From positions 1 through 64,000 of the forward strand of contig NZ_CAAJGM010000285.1 in the NCBI RefSeq assembly GCF_900996235.1: a DNA stretch of 64,000 bases, given 5' to 3'. A model generated the notes under the pieces. That model was not told the origin of the DNA and searched no databases. It saw nothing but the letters and a program-made list of their open reading frames with translations. Below are positions 25,533 through 35,602 of the stretch, piece after piece. How positions within the stretch are numbered: the stretch's first letter is position 1; the number at the start of each line of letters is the position of its first letter. This stretch comes from Paraburkholderia sp. BCC1885. Its GTDB lineage: Bacteria > Pseudomonadota > Gammaproteobacteria > Burkholderiales > Burkholderiaceae. Made by a program: the position numbers and the translations under genes.

Positions 25533-26558
25533 TCAGCGTTGGGCGAGGAGCATGCCGCGCAGGTCGCCGAAAACTTGCTCGGCGCTTAATTGCCGCAGAC
25601 AGTTCAGGTGACCGAGCGGACATTCGCGCTCAAAACAGGGACTGCATTCGAGATGCAGCCATTGTACCTTCGCAAGCTCGGACAATGGCGGGGTGTGGCG
25701 CGGATCAGTCGAGCCGTACACGGCGACGAGCGGGCGCCGCAGCGCGGCCGCGACGTGCATCAGGCCGGAATCGTTGGTGACCACGGCATTGGCGCGCGAG
25801 ATCAGCGCGCAGGCTTCGCCCAGCGCGGTCTGGCCGCACAGGTTGCGCACGTTCGGCGCGCGTTCGGCGATGGCCTGGGCGAGCGGGGCGTCTTTCGGTG
25901 AACCGAGCGCGACGATCTGCGTGTAGGGAAACGACTGGCCGACGATCTGCGCCAGCGCCGCGAAGTGCTCGGGCGGCCAGCGCTTGGCCGGGCCGTATTC
26001 GGCGCCGGGGCAGAACACCAGCAGCGGCACCCGCGTGTCCAGATTGAAGCGGGCCGAGACGCGCGAGGCCTCGTTCAGGTCGGCGTCGAGGCGCGGCATC
26101 GGCAGGTCGTCGGGCACCTTGGCGCCGGGCTTGTAGGCAAGCGCGGCGTAGTGGCCGACCATCGGCGGACGCTCGTCCTTGCGCGGATTGGCGTGGCGCA
26201 CGTTCAGCAGGCCATAACGGCTCTCGCCGGTATAGCCGATGCGCAGCGGAATGCCCGCCATCCACGGAATCAACGCCGATTTCAGCGAATTCGGCAGCAC
26301 ATAGGCCGCGTCGTATCCGACGTCGCGCAAGTCGCTCGACAACTGCCAGCGGCGCAGCATCTGCAGCTTGCCGTGCGCGAGATCGGTGGCGTAGACGTCT
26401 CGTATCTCCGGCATGCGTTCGAGCAAGGGCGCGACCCACGAGGGCGCAACCGCATCGATCGCGATGCGTGGATGCAGTTTCACGAGGCGCGAGAACAACG
26501 GCTGCGCCATCAATGCGTCACCGATCCAGTTCGGTGCGATAACCAACGCGCGACGCAT
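25533..26558 (-). CDS. waaF: Lipopolysaccharide heptosyltransferase II
   Basis: This 341-aa GT9 enzyme adds the second L-glycero-D-manno-heptose to the LPS inner core from ADP-heptose at the inner-membrane face. The N-terminus ALVIAPNWIGDALMAQPLF is the WaaF signature. CPGAEYGPAKRWPPEHFA, NLCGQTALGEACALISRA, VVTNDSGLMHVAAAL and AVYGSTDPRHTPPL mark the donor-binding half. Four cysteines near the C-terminus (LECSPCFERECPLGHLNCL) are typical of WaaF. It lies downstream of ilvE and a zinc-finger gene. Confidence 0.95.
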   Translation of the reverse strand: MRRALVIAPNWIGDALMAQPLFSRLVKLHPRIAIDAVAPSWVAPLLERMPEIRDVYATDLAHGKLQMLRRWQLSSDLRDVGYDAAYVLPNSLKSALIPWMAGIPLRIGYTGESRYGLLNVRHANPRKDERPPMVGHYAALAYKPGAKVPDDLPMPRLDADLNEASRVSARFNLDTRVPLLVFCPGAEYGPAKRWPPEHFAALAQIVGQSFPYTQIVALGSPKDAPLAQAIAERAPNVRNLCGQTALGEACALISRANAVVTNDSGLMHVAAALRRPLVAVYGSTDPRHTPPLSELAKVQWLHLECSPCFERECPLGHLNCLRQLSAEQVFGDLRGMLLAQR

Positions 26559-26724
26559 CAGGGAGGGTTTCCGAGGTCGAAACGAAGCGCAGCGCGCACC
26601 TGCGCGCGGCGTTCAGATTGTAAAAAGGACGCGGCCGCACAGCCGCGCTTGACGCCCGAACGAATGGCGCCGCGCGCAGCCTGCGGCCTGATGGCGATGG
26701 GCGTACCCAGCCGGTGCGCGGCGA

Positions 26725-26919
26725 TCAGTGGCCTTTGACCACTTCGCCGTCGCGCAGCTTATAGCGCGTGCTGCAATAGGGGCACTTCGCTTCGCCGTGC
26801 GTGACATCCAGAAACACGCGCGGATGCGCGCTCCAGCGCGGCATGGCGGGATTCGGGCAGTAGGCGGGCAGGTCTTTTGCCGTCAGTTCGACCAGCGGCA
26901 TTTCCTTGATTTCGCTCAT
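26725..26919 (-). CDS. CHCC-type zinc-finger protein
   Basis: This 64-aa protein matches the small CHCC zinc-finger family (related to the C-terminus of a mitochondrial complex I subunit). YCPNPAMPRWSAHPRVFLD leads to AKCPYCSTRYKL, giving Cys21, His31-type and the Cys-X2-Cys ligands. It lies between ilvE and waaF on the minus strand, 66 nt after ilvE. The function in bacteria is unknown. Confidence 0.88.
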   Translation of the reverse strand: MSEIKEMPLVELTAKDLPAYCPNPAMPRWSAHPRVFLDVTHGEAKCPYCSTRYKLRDGEVVKGH

Positions 26920-26985
26920 GTGGCTTTTCTCTGTGGAGACAGGGGGCAGGCGCGCCGCCAGCGGCGGCCTGCTTTGATTTCAGAC

Positions 26986-27909
26986 TCAGATCTTGGTGAG
27001 CCAGTGCGCGTACTTCGGGCTCTTGCCGTTGACGATGTCGAAGAAGCCGCTTTGCAGCTTTTCCGTGATCGGACCGCGCGCGCCCGAACCGATGGTGCGG
27101 TTGTCGAGTTCGCGGATCGGCGTGACTTCGGCGGCGGTGCCGGTGAAGAACGCTTCGTCGCAGGTGTAGACCTCGTCGCGCGTGATGCGCTTTTCGATCA
27201 CTTCGATGCCGGCGTCTTTGGCCAGCGTGATGACGGTATCGCGCGTGATGCCGTCGAGGCACGACGCCAGGTCCGGCGTGTACAGCTTGCCGTTGTTCAC
27301 GAGGAAGAAGTTTTCGCCCGAACCTTCCGACACGTAGCCGTCCACGTCGAGCAGCAGCGCTTCGTCGTAGCCGTCGGCGGTGGCTTCCTGGTTGGCGAGG
27401 ATCGAGTTCACGTACCAGCCCGAGGCCTTGGCGCGGACCATGGAAACGTTCACATGGTGGCGCGTGAACGACGAGGTCTTCACGCGGATGCCCTTCGCCA
27501 GGCCGTCTTCGCCCAGATACGCGCCCCACGGCCAGGCGGCGATGGCCACGTGGATGGTGTTGCCCTTGGCCGACACGCCGAGCTTTTCCGAACCGACCCA
27601 GATGATCGGGCGCAGATAGCAGGATTCGAGCTTGTTTTCGCGCACCACTTCGCGCTGCGCGGCGGCGAGCGTTTCGTGGTCGAACGGCACATCCATCTGG
27701 AAAATCTTGGCCGAATTCAGCAGGCGCCTGGTGTGTTCCTGCAGACGGAAAATGGCGGTGCCGCCGTCGGCCGTCTTGTAGGCGCGCACGCCTTCGAAGA
27801 CGCCCATGCCGTAGTGCAGCGTATGGGTGAGGACGTGGATCTTGGCATCGCGCCAGTCGATGAGCTTGCCATCCATCCAGATCTTGCCGTCGCGGTCGGC
27901 CATTGACAT
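26986..27909 (-). CDS. ilvE: Branched-chain amino acid aminotransferase
   Basis: This 307-aa class IV PLP enzyme catalyses the last transamination in Ile, Leu and Val synthesis (and the first in their breakdown). It shows LTHTLHYGMGVFEGVRAYK near the N-terminus, the PLP lysine region AKASGWYVNSILANQEA, EALLLDVDGYVSEGSGENFF and CDEAFFTGTAAEVTPI. The ATG at 27909 has GGAGA 7 nt upstream; the frame extends further without homology. It is the first gene of a minus-strand group and divergent from pgk. Confidence 0.96.
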   Translation of the reverse strand: MSMADRDGKIWMDGKLIDWRDAKIHVLTHTLHYGMGVFEGVRAYKTADGGTAIFRLQEHTRRLLNSAKIFQMDVPFDHETLAAAQREVVRENKLESCYLRPIIWVGSEKLGVSAKGNTIHVAIAAWPWGAYLGEDGLAKGIRVKTSSFTRHHVNVSMVRAKASGWYVNSILANQEATADGYDEALLLDVDGYVSEGSGENFFLVNNGKLYTPDLASCLDGITRDTVITLAKDAGIEVIEKRITRDEVYTCDEAFFTGTAAEVTPIRELDNRTIGSGARGPITEKLQSGFFDIVNGKSPKYAHWLTKI

Positions 27910-28369
27910 ACGATTCTCCAGCAGTGCGTTTGTGAAGTGTGTTGCGCAAGGCCGCCCGGACGCTCGGCTAGGCTCAGCAGGACACGCGGCGCGCAAGCCC
28001 GCAATCTGGGGCGCGCCGGGCAAGCGGCCAAAGAGAGGTCCGGCAGGCGGCGAAGTCCGTTATTTTAACGTCTTTTGCACACGGAACGGGCATTTGGCCG
28101 CATGGGGAATCATCTATGCTGCAATGCGGCATGCGAGCCTATCTCCCAAATACGGGGCATTCGCTGCGGCACGGGGCAGAACGGGGTGGGGATCGGTTAA
28201 AATACTCGACTCCCGGATCACTGCGCGACGCTGCGGCGGATGCCGTCGGCGCCTGTTTGCGGGGGCCATCCGCGGGCGCCGCAGCAAGGGCACCAGGCGG
28301 GGCTCCTGAGCGGAAGCTGCTCGCGCGCTGTCCATCACCGCCTTCCAATCAACTCGCAACCCAACGCTC
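27910..28369. other. Divergent intergenic region between ilvE and pgk
   Basis: No gene is supported here. A TAAAAT hexamer at 28198-28203 is a possible -10 for pgk, without a convincing -35. The region is GC-rich with scattered imperfect inverted repeats and must hold promoters for both directions. Confidence 0.5.
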
Positions 28370-29563
<1,194 letters not shown>

Positions 29564-30014
29564 TGTGACGACGCGCTCCCCTTCGGTCAAAGCTGCAAAG
29601 ACGCGCGTGAAGTCGTCGCCGAAAGATTCCGCGGCTAATGTGGCGAAGTCGGCGGCGAACCCCGCCGCCCAGCCGGCGGCGGAGTCGGCCCCGGCCGGGG
29701 AGCGAGCCGGCGCCAGCGGGGCCTCCCAGCCCGAGGGTTCTGCCGTATCGTCCGCAGCCTCATCGGCCTCTGCGTCACCCGCCACTGTTTCCCCCGCCGT
29801 TTTGACAACGATCGTTTCACCCGCCGGTCATGCCGGCGGCGCATCATCCGCAGTACCGCTGGCGTTCCGCGCGCTGGTTTCGAACACCGCTTCATTGAAT
29901 AAAGCGACGCCGGTTGCAACCGGCGCGCCGCCCCACGCAGCACCCTTCGGTGCGCAGCCTCCGCACCCGACTCGCAGCGCTATTTCCAGCGATCCCATCC
30001 AGACGAGGAGACTC
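29564..30014 (+). other. Stop-free Ala/Ser-rich spacer in frame with pyk
   Basis: The 450 nt between pgk and pyk contain no stop in the pyk frame. A GTG at 29565 overlaps the pgk stop area and would encode about 150 Ala/Ser/Pro/Val-rich residues before the pyk ATG. The translated sequence is low-complexity and has no family signature, and pyk has its own good Shine-Dalgarno. I treat it as spacer, possibly structured leader RNA, or a vestige of a lost gene. Confidence 0.5.
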
Positions 30015-31451
30015 ATGCATCGCGCCACCAAGATTGTCGCCACCATCGGCCCGGCTTCCAGCACACCCGAAATCCTTTCGCAAATGATTAAGGCCGGGCT
30101 CGATGTGGTACGCCTCAATTTCTCCCACGGCACAGCCGACGACCACCGCCAGCGCGCCGAATACGTGCGCGAAGCGGCGCGCCAGGCTGGCCGTGAAGTT
30201 GCCATCATGGCCGACCTGCAAGGCCCGAAGATCCGGGTCGGGCGGTTCGAAAACGGCAAGACCACGCTCGTTCCCGGCAACGCTTTCGTCCTCGATTCCG
30301 AGTGCGAACTCGGTAACGACGACCGCGTCGGCCTCGACTACAAAGACCTGCCGCGCGACCTGAAACCGGGCGACGTGCTGTTGCTCAACGACGGCCTGAT
30401 CGTGCTCGACGTCGTGCGCGTGCTCGGCAGCGAGATTCACACCACGGTGAAGATCGGCGGTGAGCTGTCGAACAACAAGGGTATCAATCGCCAGGGCGGC
30501 GGCCTGACGGCGCCGGCTTTGACGGCCAAAGACATGGAAGACATCCGCACGGCCATGTCGCTCGGCGTGGATTACGTGGCGGTTTCGTTCCCGAAGAACG
30601 CCACTGACATGGAAATGGCCCGCCAGCTCGCCAACATCGCGGGCGCGCCCTACGGCATCAAGCCGAAGATGATCGCCAAGATCGAGCGCGCGGAAGCGAT
30701 TCCGGCGCTGCAAGGCATCCTCGACGCCTCGGACGGCATCATGGTCGCGCGGGGCGACCTGGCCGTGGAAGTGGGCAACGCCGCGGTTCCGGCGCTGCAA
30801 AAGCGCATGATCCGCATGGCGCGCGAATCGAACAAGTTCGTGATCACCGCCACGCAGATGATGGAGTCGATGATCTACGCACCGGTGCCGACTCGCGCCG
30901 AAGTGTCGGACGTCGCCAATGCGGTGCTGGACGGCACCGACGCGGTGATGCTGTCCGCCGAATCCGCCGCCGGCAAATACCCGGTGCAGACCATCGAAAC
31001 GATGGCCGCGATCTGCGTCGAAGCGGAAAAGTCGGAGCAGTCGGAGCTGGACAAGGATTTCCTCGACCGCACCTTCACCCGCATCGACCAGTCCATCGCC
31101 ATGGGCGCGCTGTTCACGGCGTTTCACCTCGGCGCCAAGGCGATCGTCGCGCTGACGGAGTCCGGCTCCACCGCGCTGTGGATGTCGCGGCACTGGACTC
31201 ATGTGCCGATTTTCGCGCTCACGCCGCGCGTCGGCAGCGAGCGGGCCATGGCGATCTACCGCAACGTCACGTCGCTGCATCTGGACACCAGCAGCGACCG
31301 CGACACCGCGCTGCAACAGGCGCTGGAAACGGTGGTCAGCAAGGGCTACGCATCGCGCGGCGACATGGTCGTGCTGACCGTGGGCGAGCCGATGGGTCAG
31401 GCCGGCGGAACGAACACGCTGAAGATCGTGCGGGTGGGCGAGCCGTATTGA
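30015..31451 (+). CDS. pyk: Pyruvate kinase
   Basis: This 478-aa enzyme converts phosphoenolpyruvate and ADP to pyruvate and ATP. The start MHRATKIVATIGPASS with GAGGAG 5 nt upstream sets the N-terminus. VVRLNFSHG, ADLQGPKIRVG, the catalytic KPKMIAKIERAEA, DGIMVARGDLAVE and ATQMMESMI, PTRAEVSDVANAVLDGTDAVMLSAE are intact. The C-terminal allosteric domain is present and of normal length. It lies between pgk and fba. Confidence 0.97.
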   Translation: MHRATKIVATIGPASSTPEILSQMIKAGLDVVRLNFSHGTADDHRQRAEYVREAARQAGREVAIMADLQGPKIRVGRFENGKTTLVPGNAFVLDSECELGNDDRVGLDYKDLPRDLKPGDVLLLNDGLIVLDVVRVLGSEIHTTVKIGGELSNNKGINRQGGGLTAPALTAKDMEDIRTAMSLGVDYVAVSFPKNATDMEMARQLANIAGAPYGIKPKMIAKIERAEAIPALQGILDASDGIMVARGDLAVEVGNAAVPALQKRMIRMARESNKFVITATQMMESMIYAPVPTRAEVSDVANAVLDGTDAVMLSAESAAGKYPVQTIETMAAICVEAEKSEQSELDKDFLDRTFTRIDQSIAMGALFTAFHLGAKAIVALTESGSTALWMSRHWTHVPIFALTPRVGSERAMAIYRNVTSLHLDTSSDRDTALQQALETVVSKGYASRGDMVVLTVGEPMGQAGGTNTLKIVRVGEPY

Positions 31452-31643
31452 TCCGCATGAAAGCTGCTTGACCGGCACGGCGAAGCAGCCGCATCACCCC
31501 GCGAGAGGCGGAGCGCAGGACTTTTTGGGCAAGCCTCGCGGCAAGCCCCGAGCCTGTTGCTCACGGGTGGGCGGATGCTTCGCGCTAAAATTGTAAAAAA
31601 AGATGCCGACGGCACAGGATTCGTTTCAACTTAGGAGTAGTGG

Positions 31644-32708
31644 ATGCCTCTCGTATCAATGCGTCAACTGCTGGACCATGCCGCCGAAAACGGCTATGGG
31701 CTCCCGGCATTCAACGTAAACAATCTGGAGCAGGTGCAGGCCATCATGGCGGCGGCGGATCAGGTCGGCGCGCCGGTCATCATGCAGGCGTCGGCGGGCG
31801 CGCGGAAGTATGCGGGCGAGCCGTTTTTGCGTCATCTGATCGAAGCGGCCGTGGAGTCGTATCCGCACATTCCGGTCGTGATGCACCAGGATCACGGCCA
31901 GTCGCCGGCAGTTTGCATGGCGGCGATCCGCAGCGGTTTTACCAGCGTGATGATGGACGGCTCGCTGGAAGCGGACGGCAAGACGGTGGCGTCATACGAG
32001 TACAACGTCGAGGTGTCGCGCAAGGTGGTGGAAGCGGCGCACTCGATCGGCGTGACGGTGGAAGCGGAACTCGGCGTGCTGGGTTCGCTGGAAACCATGC
32101 AGGGCGACAAGGAAGACGGCCACGGCGCGGAAGGCAAGATGACGCGCGAGCAACTGCTGACCGATCCGGAGCAGGCCGCCGATTTCGTCAAGCAGACGCA
32201 ATGCGACGCCCTGGCGATCGCTATCGGCACTTCGCACGGCGCGTACAAGTTCAGCAAGAAGCCGACCGGCGATATCCTGTCGATTCAGCGCATCAAGGAA
32301 ATTCACCAGCGCATTCCGAATACCCATCTGGTGATGCACGGTTCGTCTTCGGTGCCGCAGGAACTGCTCGCGGAAATTCGCGAATTCGGCGGCGACATGA
32401 AGGAAACTTACGGCGTGCCGGTCGAAGAAATTCAGGAAGGCATCAGGCACGGCGTGCGCAAGGTTAATATCGATACTGACCTGCGGCTGGCGATCACCGG
32501 TGCGATTCGCCGCTATATGGCGGAAAATCCCGGCAAGTTCGACCCGCGCGACTACCTGAAGCCGGCGCGCGAAGCAGCGAAGAAGATCTGCGTGGACCGT
32601 TTCGTCGCGTTTGGCGCCGAAGGCCAGGCCGCCAGGATCAAGCCGGTTTCGCTTGATAAAATTGCGGAGAAGTACAGGTCGGGCGGCCTCGCGCAGGTCG
32701 TCCGCTAA
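31644..32708 (+). CDS. fba: Fructose-bisphosphate aldolase, class II
   Basis: This 354-aa Zn2+-dependent aldolase reversibly splits fructose 1,6-bisphosphate. It contains MQASAGARKYAG, the metal-binding VMHQDHG, GFTSVMMDGS, VEAELGVLGSLE, AIGTSHGAYKF, LVMHGSSSVPQE and KVNIDTDLRLAI. The long insertion after GVLG (ETMQGDKEDGHGAEGK) is typical of the CbbA-like subgroup used in gluconeogenesis and the Calvin cycle. TTAGGAG is close before the ATG. Confidence 0.97.
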   Translation: MPLVSMRQLLDHAAENGYGLPAFNVNNLEQVQAIMAAADQVGAPVIMQASAGARKYAGEPFLRHLIEAAVESYPHIPVVMHQDHGQSPAVCMAAIRSGFTSVMMDGSLEADGKTVASYEYNVEVSRKVVEAAHSIGVTVEAELGVLGSLETMQGDKEDGHGAEGKMTREQLLTDPEQAADFVKQTQCDALAIAIGTSHGAYKFSKKPTGDILSIQRIKEIHQRIPNTHLVMHGSSSVPQELLAEIREFGGDMKETYGVPVEEIQEGIRHGVRKVNIDTDLRLAITGAIRRYMAENPGKFDPRDYLKPAREAAKKICVDRFVAFGAEGQAARIKPVSLDKIAEKYRSGGLAQVVR

Positions 32709-32739
32709 ACCAGGAAGTATTTCAGGTACTACAGCGCGG

Positions 32740-32810
32740 ACCTGGCCATCCGGCCAGGTTGCGGTTCGTTTCGCCGTTCCTGCATCATAGGGGAACGGCG
32801 TTTCCCTTTT
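32740..32810 (+). terminator. Tandem hairpins between fba and purC
   Basis: ACCTGGCC/GGCCAGGT (32740-32759, 4-nt loop) is followed by CGCCGTTCC (32772-32780) pairing with GGAACGGCG (32792-32800), then TTTCCCTTTT. The second looks like a terminator with an interrupted U-tract, which would partly separate fba from the pur genes. Confidence 0.55.
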
Positions 32811-32852
32811 GTTCCGGTCTCATTTTTGCCCCACTTTTAGCGAACTACGACG

Positions 32853-33743
32853 ATGTCTACCCTTTACGAATCCACGCTCCGCTCGCTGCCGCTGCTCGGC
32901 CGCGGCAAGGTCCGCGACAACTATGCGGTGGGCAACGACCAGTTGCTGATCGTCACCACCGACCGTCTGTCGGCGTTCGACGTCATCATGGGCGAGCCGA
33001 TTCCGAACAAGGGTCGCGTGCTGAACCAGATGGCCAACTTCTGGTTCGACAGGCTCAAGCACATCGTGCCGAATCACCTGACCGGCGTGGCGCCGGAGTC
33101 GCTGGTGGCGGCTGACGAGGCCGAGCAGGTGAAGGGCCGCGCCGTGGTGGTGAAGCGTCTCGAACCGATCCTCGTGGAAGCCGTGGTGCGCGGCTATCTG
33201 GCCGGCAGCGGCTGGAAAGACTATCAGGCCACGGGTTCCGTGTGCGGCGTCGAACTGCCGCCGGGCCTGCAAAACGCGCAGAAACTGCCTGAGCCGATCT
33301 TCACCCCGGCCGCCAAGGCCGAAATGGGCCATCACGACGAGAACATCACGTATGACGAGATGGAGCGCCGCATCGGCACCGAACTGTCGGCCACGATCCG
33401 CGACATCTCGATCAAGCTGTACAAGGAAGCGGCGGATTATGCGGCCACGCGCGGCATCATCATTGCCGACACCAAGTTCGAATTCGGTCTCGACAACCAC
33501 GGCAAGCTGTATCTGATGGACGAGGCGCTGACGGCCGATTCGTCGCGCTTCTGGCCGGCGGACGAATACCAGGTCGGCACCAACCCGCCGTCCTTCGACA
33601 AACAGTTCGTGCGCGACTGGCTGGAAACCCAGTCGTGGAAGAAAGAGCCGCCGGCGCCGAAGCTGCCCGATGACGTGGTCACGAAGACGGCCGCGAAGTA
33701 TCAGGAGGCGCTCGAGCGCCTGACCGGGCAGAAGCTCGCTTAA
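32853..33743 (+). CDS. purC: SAICAR synthetase (phosphoribosylaminoimidazole-succinocarboxamide synthase)
   Basis: This 296-aa enzyme joins aspartate to CAIR in purine synthesis. It contains LLGRGKVRDNYAV, TDRLSAFDVIMGEPIPNKGRVLNQM, VVVKRLEPILVEAVVRGYLAGSGWKDYQ, EMGHHDENI and TKFEFGLD...LMDEALTADSSRFWPAD. The length fits the eukaryote-like single-domain form common in beta-proteobacteria. It is followed by purE after 31 nt and purK, the two preceding steps of the pathway. Confidence 0.98.
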   Translation: MSTLYESTLRSLPLLGRGKVRDNYAVGNDQLLIVTTDRLSAFDVIMGEPIPNKGRVLNQMANFWFDRLKHIVPNHLTGVAPESLVAADEAEQVKGRAVVVKRLEPILVEAVVRGYLAGSGWKDYQATGSVCGVELPPGLQNAQKLPEPIFTPAAKAEMGHHDENITYDEMERRIGTELSATIRDISIKLYKEAADYAATRGIIIADTKFEFGLDNHGKLYLMDEALTADSSRFWPADEYQVGTNPPSFDKQFVRDWLETQSWKKEPPAPKLPDDVVTKTAAKYQEALERLTGQKLA

Positions 33744-33774
33744 CGCCGCGAGCGCAGATAAGGAAGCCCGAAAC

Positions 33775-34311
33775 ATGAGCCAGGTCCAGACCGCGCAGGC
33801 GGCGCAGACAGCCCATACGCATGCTGCACCGCTCGTCGGCGTGCTGATGGGTTCCAGTTCCGACTGGGAAGTCATGAAACACGCCGTCGCGATTCTGCAG
33901 GAATTCGGCGTGCCGTATGAAGCGAAAGTCGTCTCCGCCCACCGCATGCCCGACGAGATGTTCACCTACGCGGAAGGCGCGCGCGAGCGCGGCCTGCGCG
34001 CGATCATCGCGGGCGCCGGTGGCGCCGCGCACCTGCCCGGCATGCTGGCCGCCAAGACCACGGTGCCGGTGCTCGGCGTGCCGGTAGCGAGCAAATACCT
34101 GAAGGGCGTCGACTCGCTGCATTCGATCGTGCAGATGCCCAAGGGTGTGCCGGTCGCTACATTTGCCATTGGCGAGGCGGGCGCGGCGAATGCTGCACTG
34201 TTTGCCGTATCGATTTTGAGCGTGACTTCGACCGAATACGCCAACGCGCTGGCCGCGTTCCGCGTGCGCCAGAACGAAGCGGCTCACGCAATGGTTTTGC
34301 CCGCGCTGTGA
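33775..34311 (+). CDS. purE: N5-carboxyaminoimidazole ribonucleotide mutase
   Basis: This is a class I PurE (178 aa) that converts N5-CAIR from PurK to CAIR for PurC. It contains VLMGSSSDWEVM, VVSAHRMPDEMF, IIAGAGGAAHLPGMLAA and PVLGVPV, DSLHSIVQMPKGVPVATFAIG. About 18 extra Ala/Gln/Thr residues precede the core. Co-localisation with purK supports the two-step bacterial route. Confidence 0.97.
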   Translation: MSQVQTAQAAQTAHTHAAPLVGVLMGSSSDWEVMKHAVAILQEFGVPYEAKVVSAHRMPDEMFTYAEGARERGLRAIIAGAGGAAHLPGMLAAKTTVPVLGVPVASKYLKGVDSLHSIVQMPKGVPVATFAIGEAGAANAALFAVSILSVTSTEYANALAAFRVRQNEAAHAMVLPAL

Positions 34312-34392
34312 GCGCGTTTGACGGCCTGATGTTCCTGGCCTGACCCCGGTGCGGCGCGTATTTCCGCGCGCCGCCCGCGACCGACCACTGAG

Positions 34393-35589
34393 ATGAATCC
34401 AGACAACACACCGGTTTCACCGATTCTGCCCGGCGCATGGCTTGGCATGGTCGGTGGCGGCCAACTCGGCCGCATGTTCTGCTTTGCCGCCCAGGCGATG
34501 GGCTATCGCGTCGCCGTGCTCGATCCGGACGAAGCCAGTCCGGCGGGCGCCGTCGCTGACCGGCACCTGCGCGCCGCCTACGACGACGAAGCGTCGCTGA
34601 CCGAACTGGCGCGGTTGTGCGCGGCGGTATCGACGGAGTTCGAGAACGTGCCTGCCACGAGCCTCGATTTTCTGGCGCGCACCACCTTCGTGAGTCCGGC
34701 TGGCCGCTGCGTGGCCGTGGCCCAGGACCGCATCGCCGAGAAGCGCTTTATTGTCGAATCGGGCGTGGCGGTGGCGCCGCATGTGGTGATCGAATCGTCG
34801 GATGCGCTCGCCGCGCTCGACGACGCCACAATCGCCGCTGTGCTGCCGGGCATTCTCAAGACCGCCCGGCTCGGCTATGACGGCAAGGGCCAGGTGAGCG
34901 TGAGCAATGTCGAAGAGGTGCGCGAGGCCCATACGTCGCTGGGCGGCGTGCCGTGCGTGCTGGAAAAACGGCTGCCGCTGAAGTTCGAAGTGTCGGCGTT
35001 GATTGCGCGCGGCGCCAGCGGCACGTCGGTGGTGTATCCGCTGGCTCAGAACACTCACCGCGACGGCGTGCTGTCGCATACCATCGTGCCGGCGCCGGAC
35101 GCGAGCCCGACGCTCGTCAGTCACGCGCAACAGGCCGCGCTGCAGATCGCCGACAAGCTCGGCTATGTCGGCGTGCTGTGCGTGGAGTTTTTCATCCTCG
35201 AAGACGGCTCGCTCGTCGCCAACGAAATGGCGCCGCGCCCGCACAATTCCGGCCACTACACCGTGGATGCGTGCGCCACCAGCCAGTTCGAGCAGCAGGT
35301 GCGGGCGATGACCGGCATGCCGCTTGGCGACACGCGCCAGCATTCGCCGGCGGTGATGCTGAACATCCTCGGCGACATCTGGTTCCCGGACGGCGGCAAG
35401 CACGCCGCGGTCACGCCGGCGTGGCAGGAAGTGGCGGCGATGCCCGCTGCGCGCCTGCATCTGTACGGCAAGGAAGAGGCGCGGCCCGGTCGCAAGATGG
35501 GGCACATCAACTTCACCGCCGCGACGCTTGACGAAGCCCGCACTGCCGCGCGCGATTGCGCCCGGCTGCTGCATATCCTGAAGGGCTGA
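34393..35589 (+). CDS. purK: N5-carboxyaminoimidazole ribonucleotide synthase
   Basis: This 398-aa ATP-grasp enzyme carboxylates AIR with bicarbonate and ATP. The N-terminal WLGMVGGGQLGRMFCFAAQAMGYRVAVLDPD, STEFENVP, the central ATP-grasp KTARLGYDGKGQ and VEFFILEDGSLVANEMAPRPHNSGHYT are all present. It lies 81 nt after purE and just before the Sua5-like gene. Confidence 0.97.
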   Translation: MNPDNTPVSPILPGAWLGMVGGGQLGRMFCFAAQAMGYRVAVLDPDEASPAGAVADRHLRAAYDDEASLTELARLCAAVSTEFENVPATSLDFLARTTFVSPAGRCVAVAQDRIAEKRFIVESGVAVAPHVVIESSDALAALDDATIAAVLPGILKTARLGYDGKGQVSVSNVEEVREAHTSLGGVPCVLEKRLPLKFEVSALIARGASGTSVVYPLAQNTHRDGVLSHTIVPAPDASPTLVSHAQQAALQIADKLGYVGVLCVEFFILEDGSLVANEMAPRPHNSGHYTVDACATSQFEQQVRAMTGMPLGDTRQHSPAVMLNILGDIWFPDGGKHAAVTPAWQEVAAMPAARLHLYGKEEARPGRKMGHINFTAATLDEARTAARDCARLLHILKG

Positions 35590-35602
35590 GGCGGTTGTCA
35601 TC

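Noticed and set aside
29565..31451. Pyruvate kinase with a 150-residue N-terminal extension
   Set aside because: The canonical MHRATKIVATIGPASS start has a strong GAGGAG at 5 nt, and the upstream translation is low-complexity.
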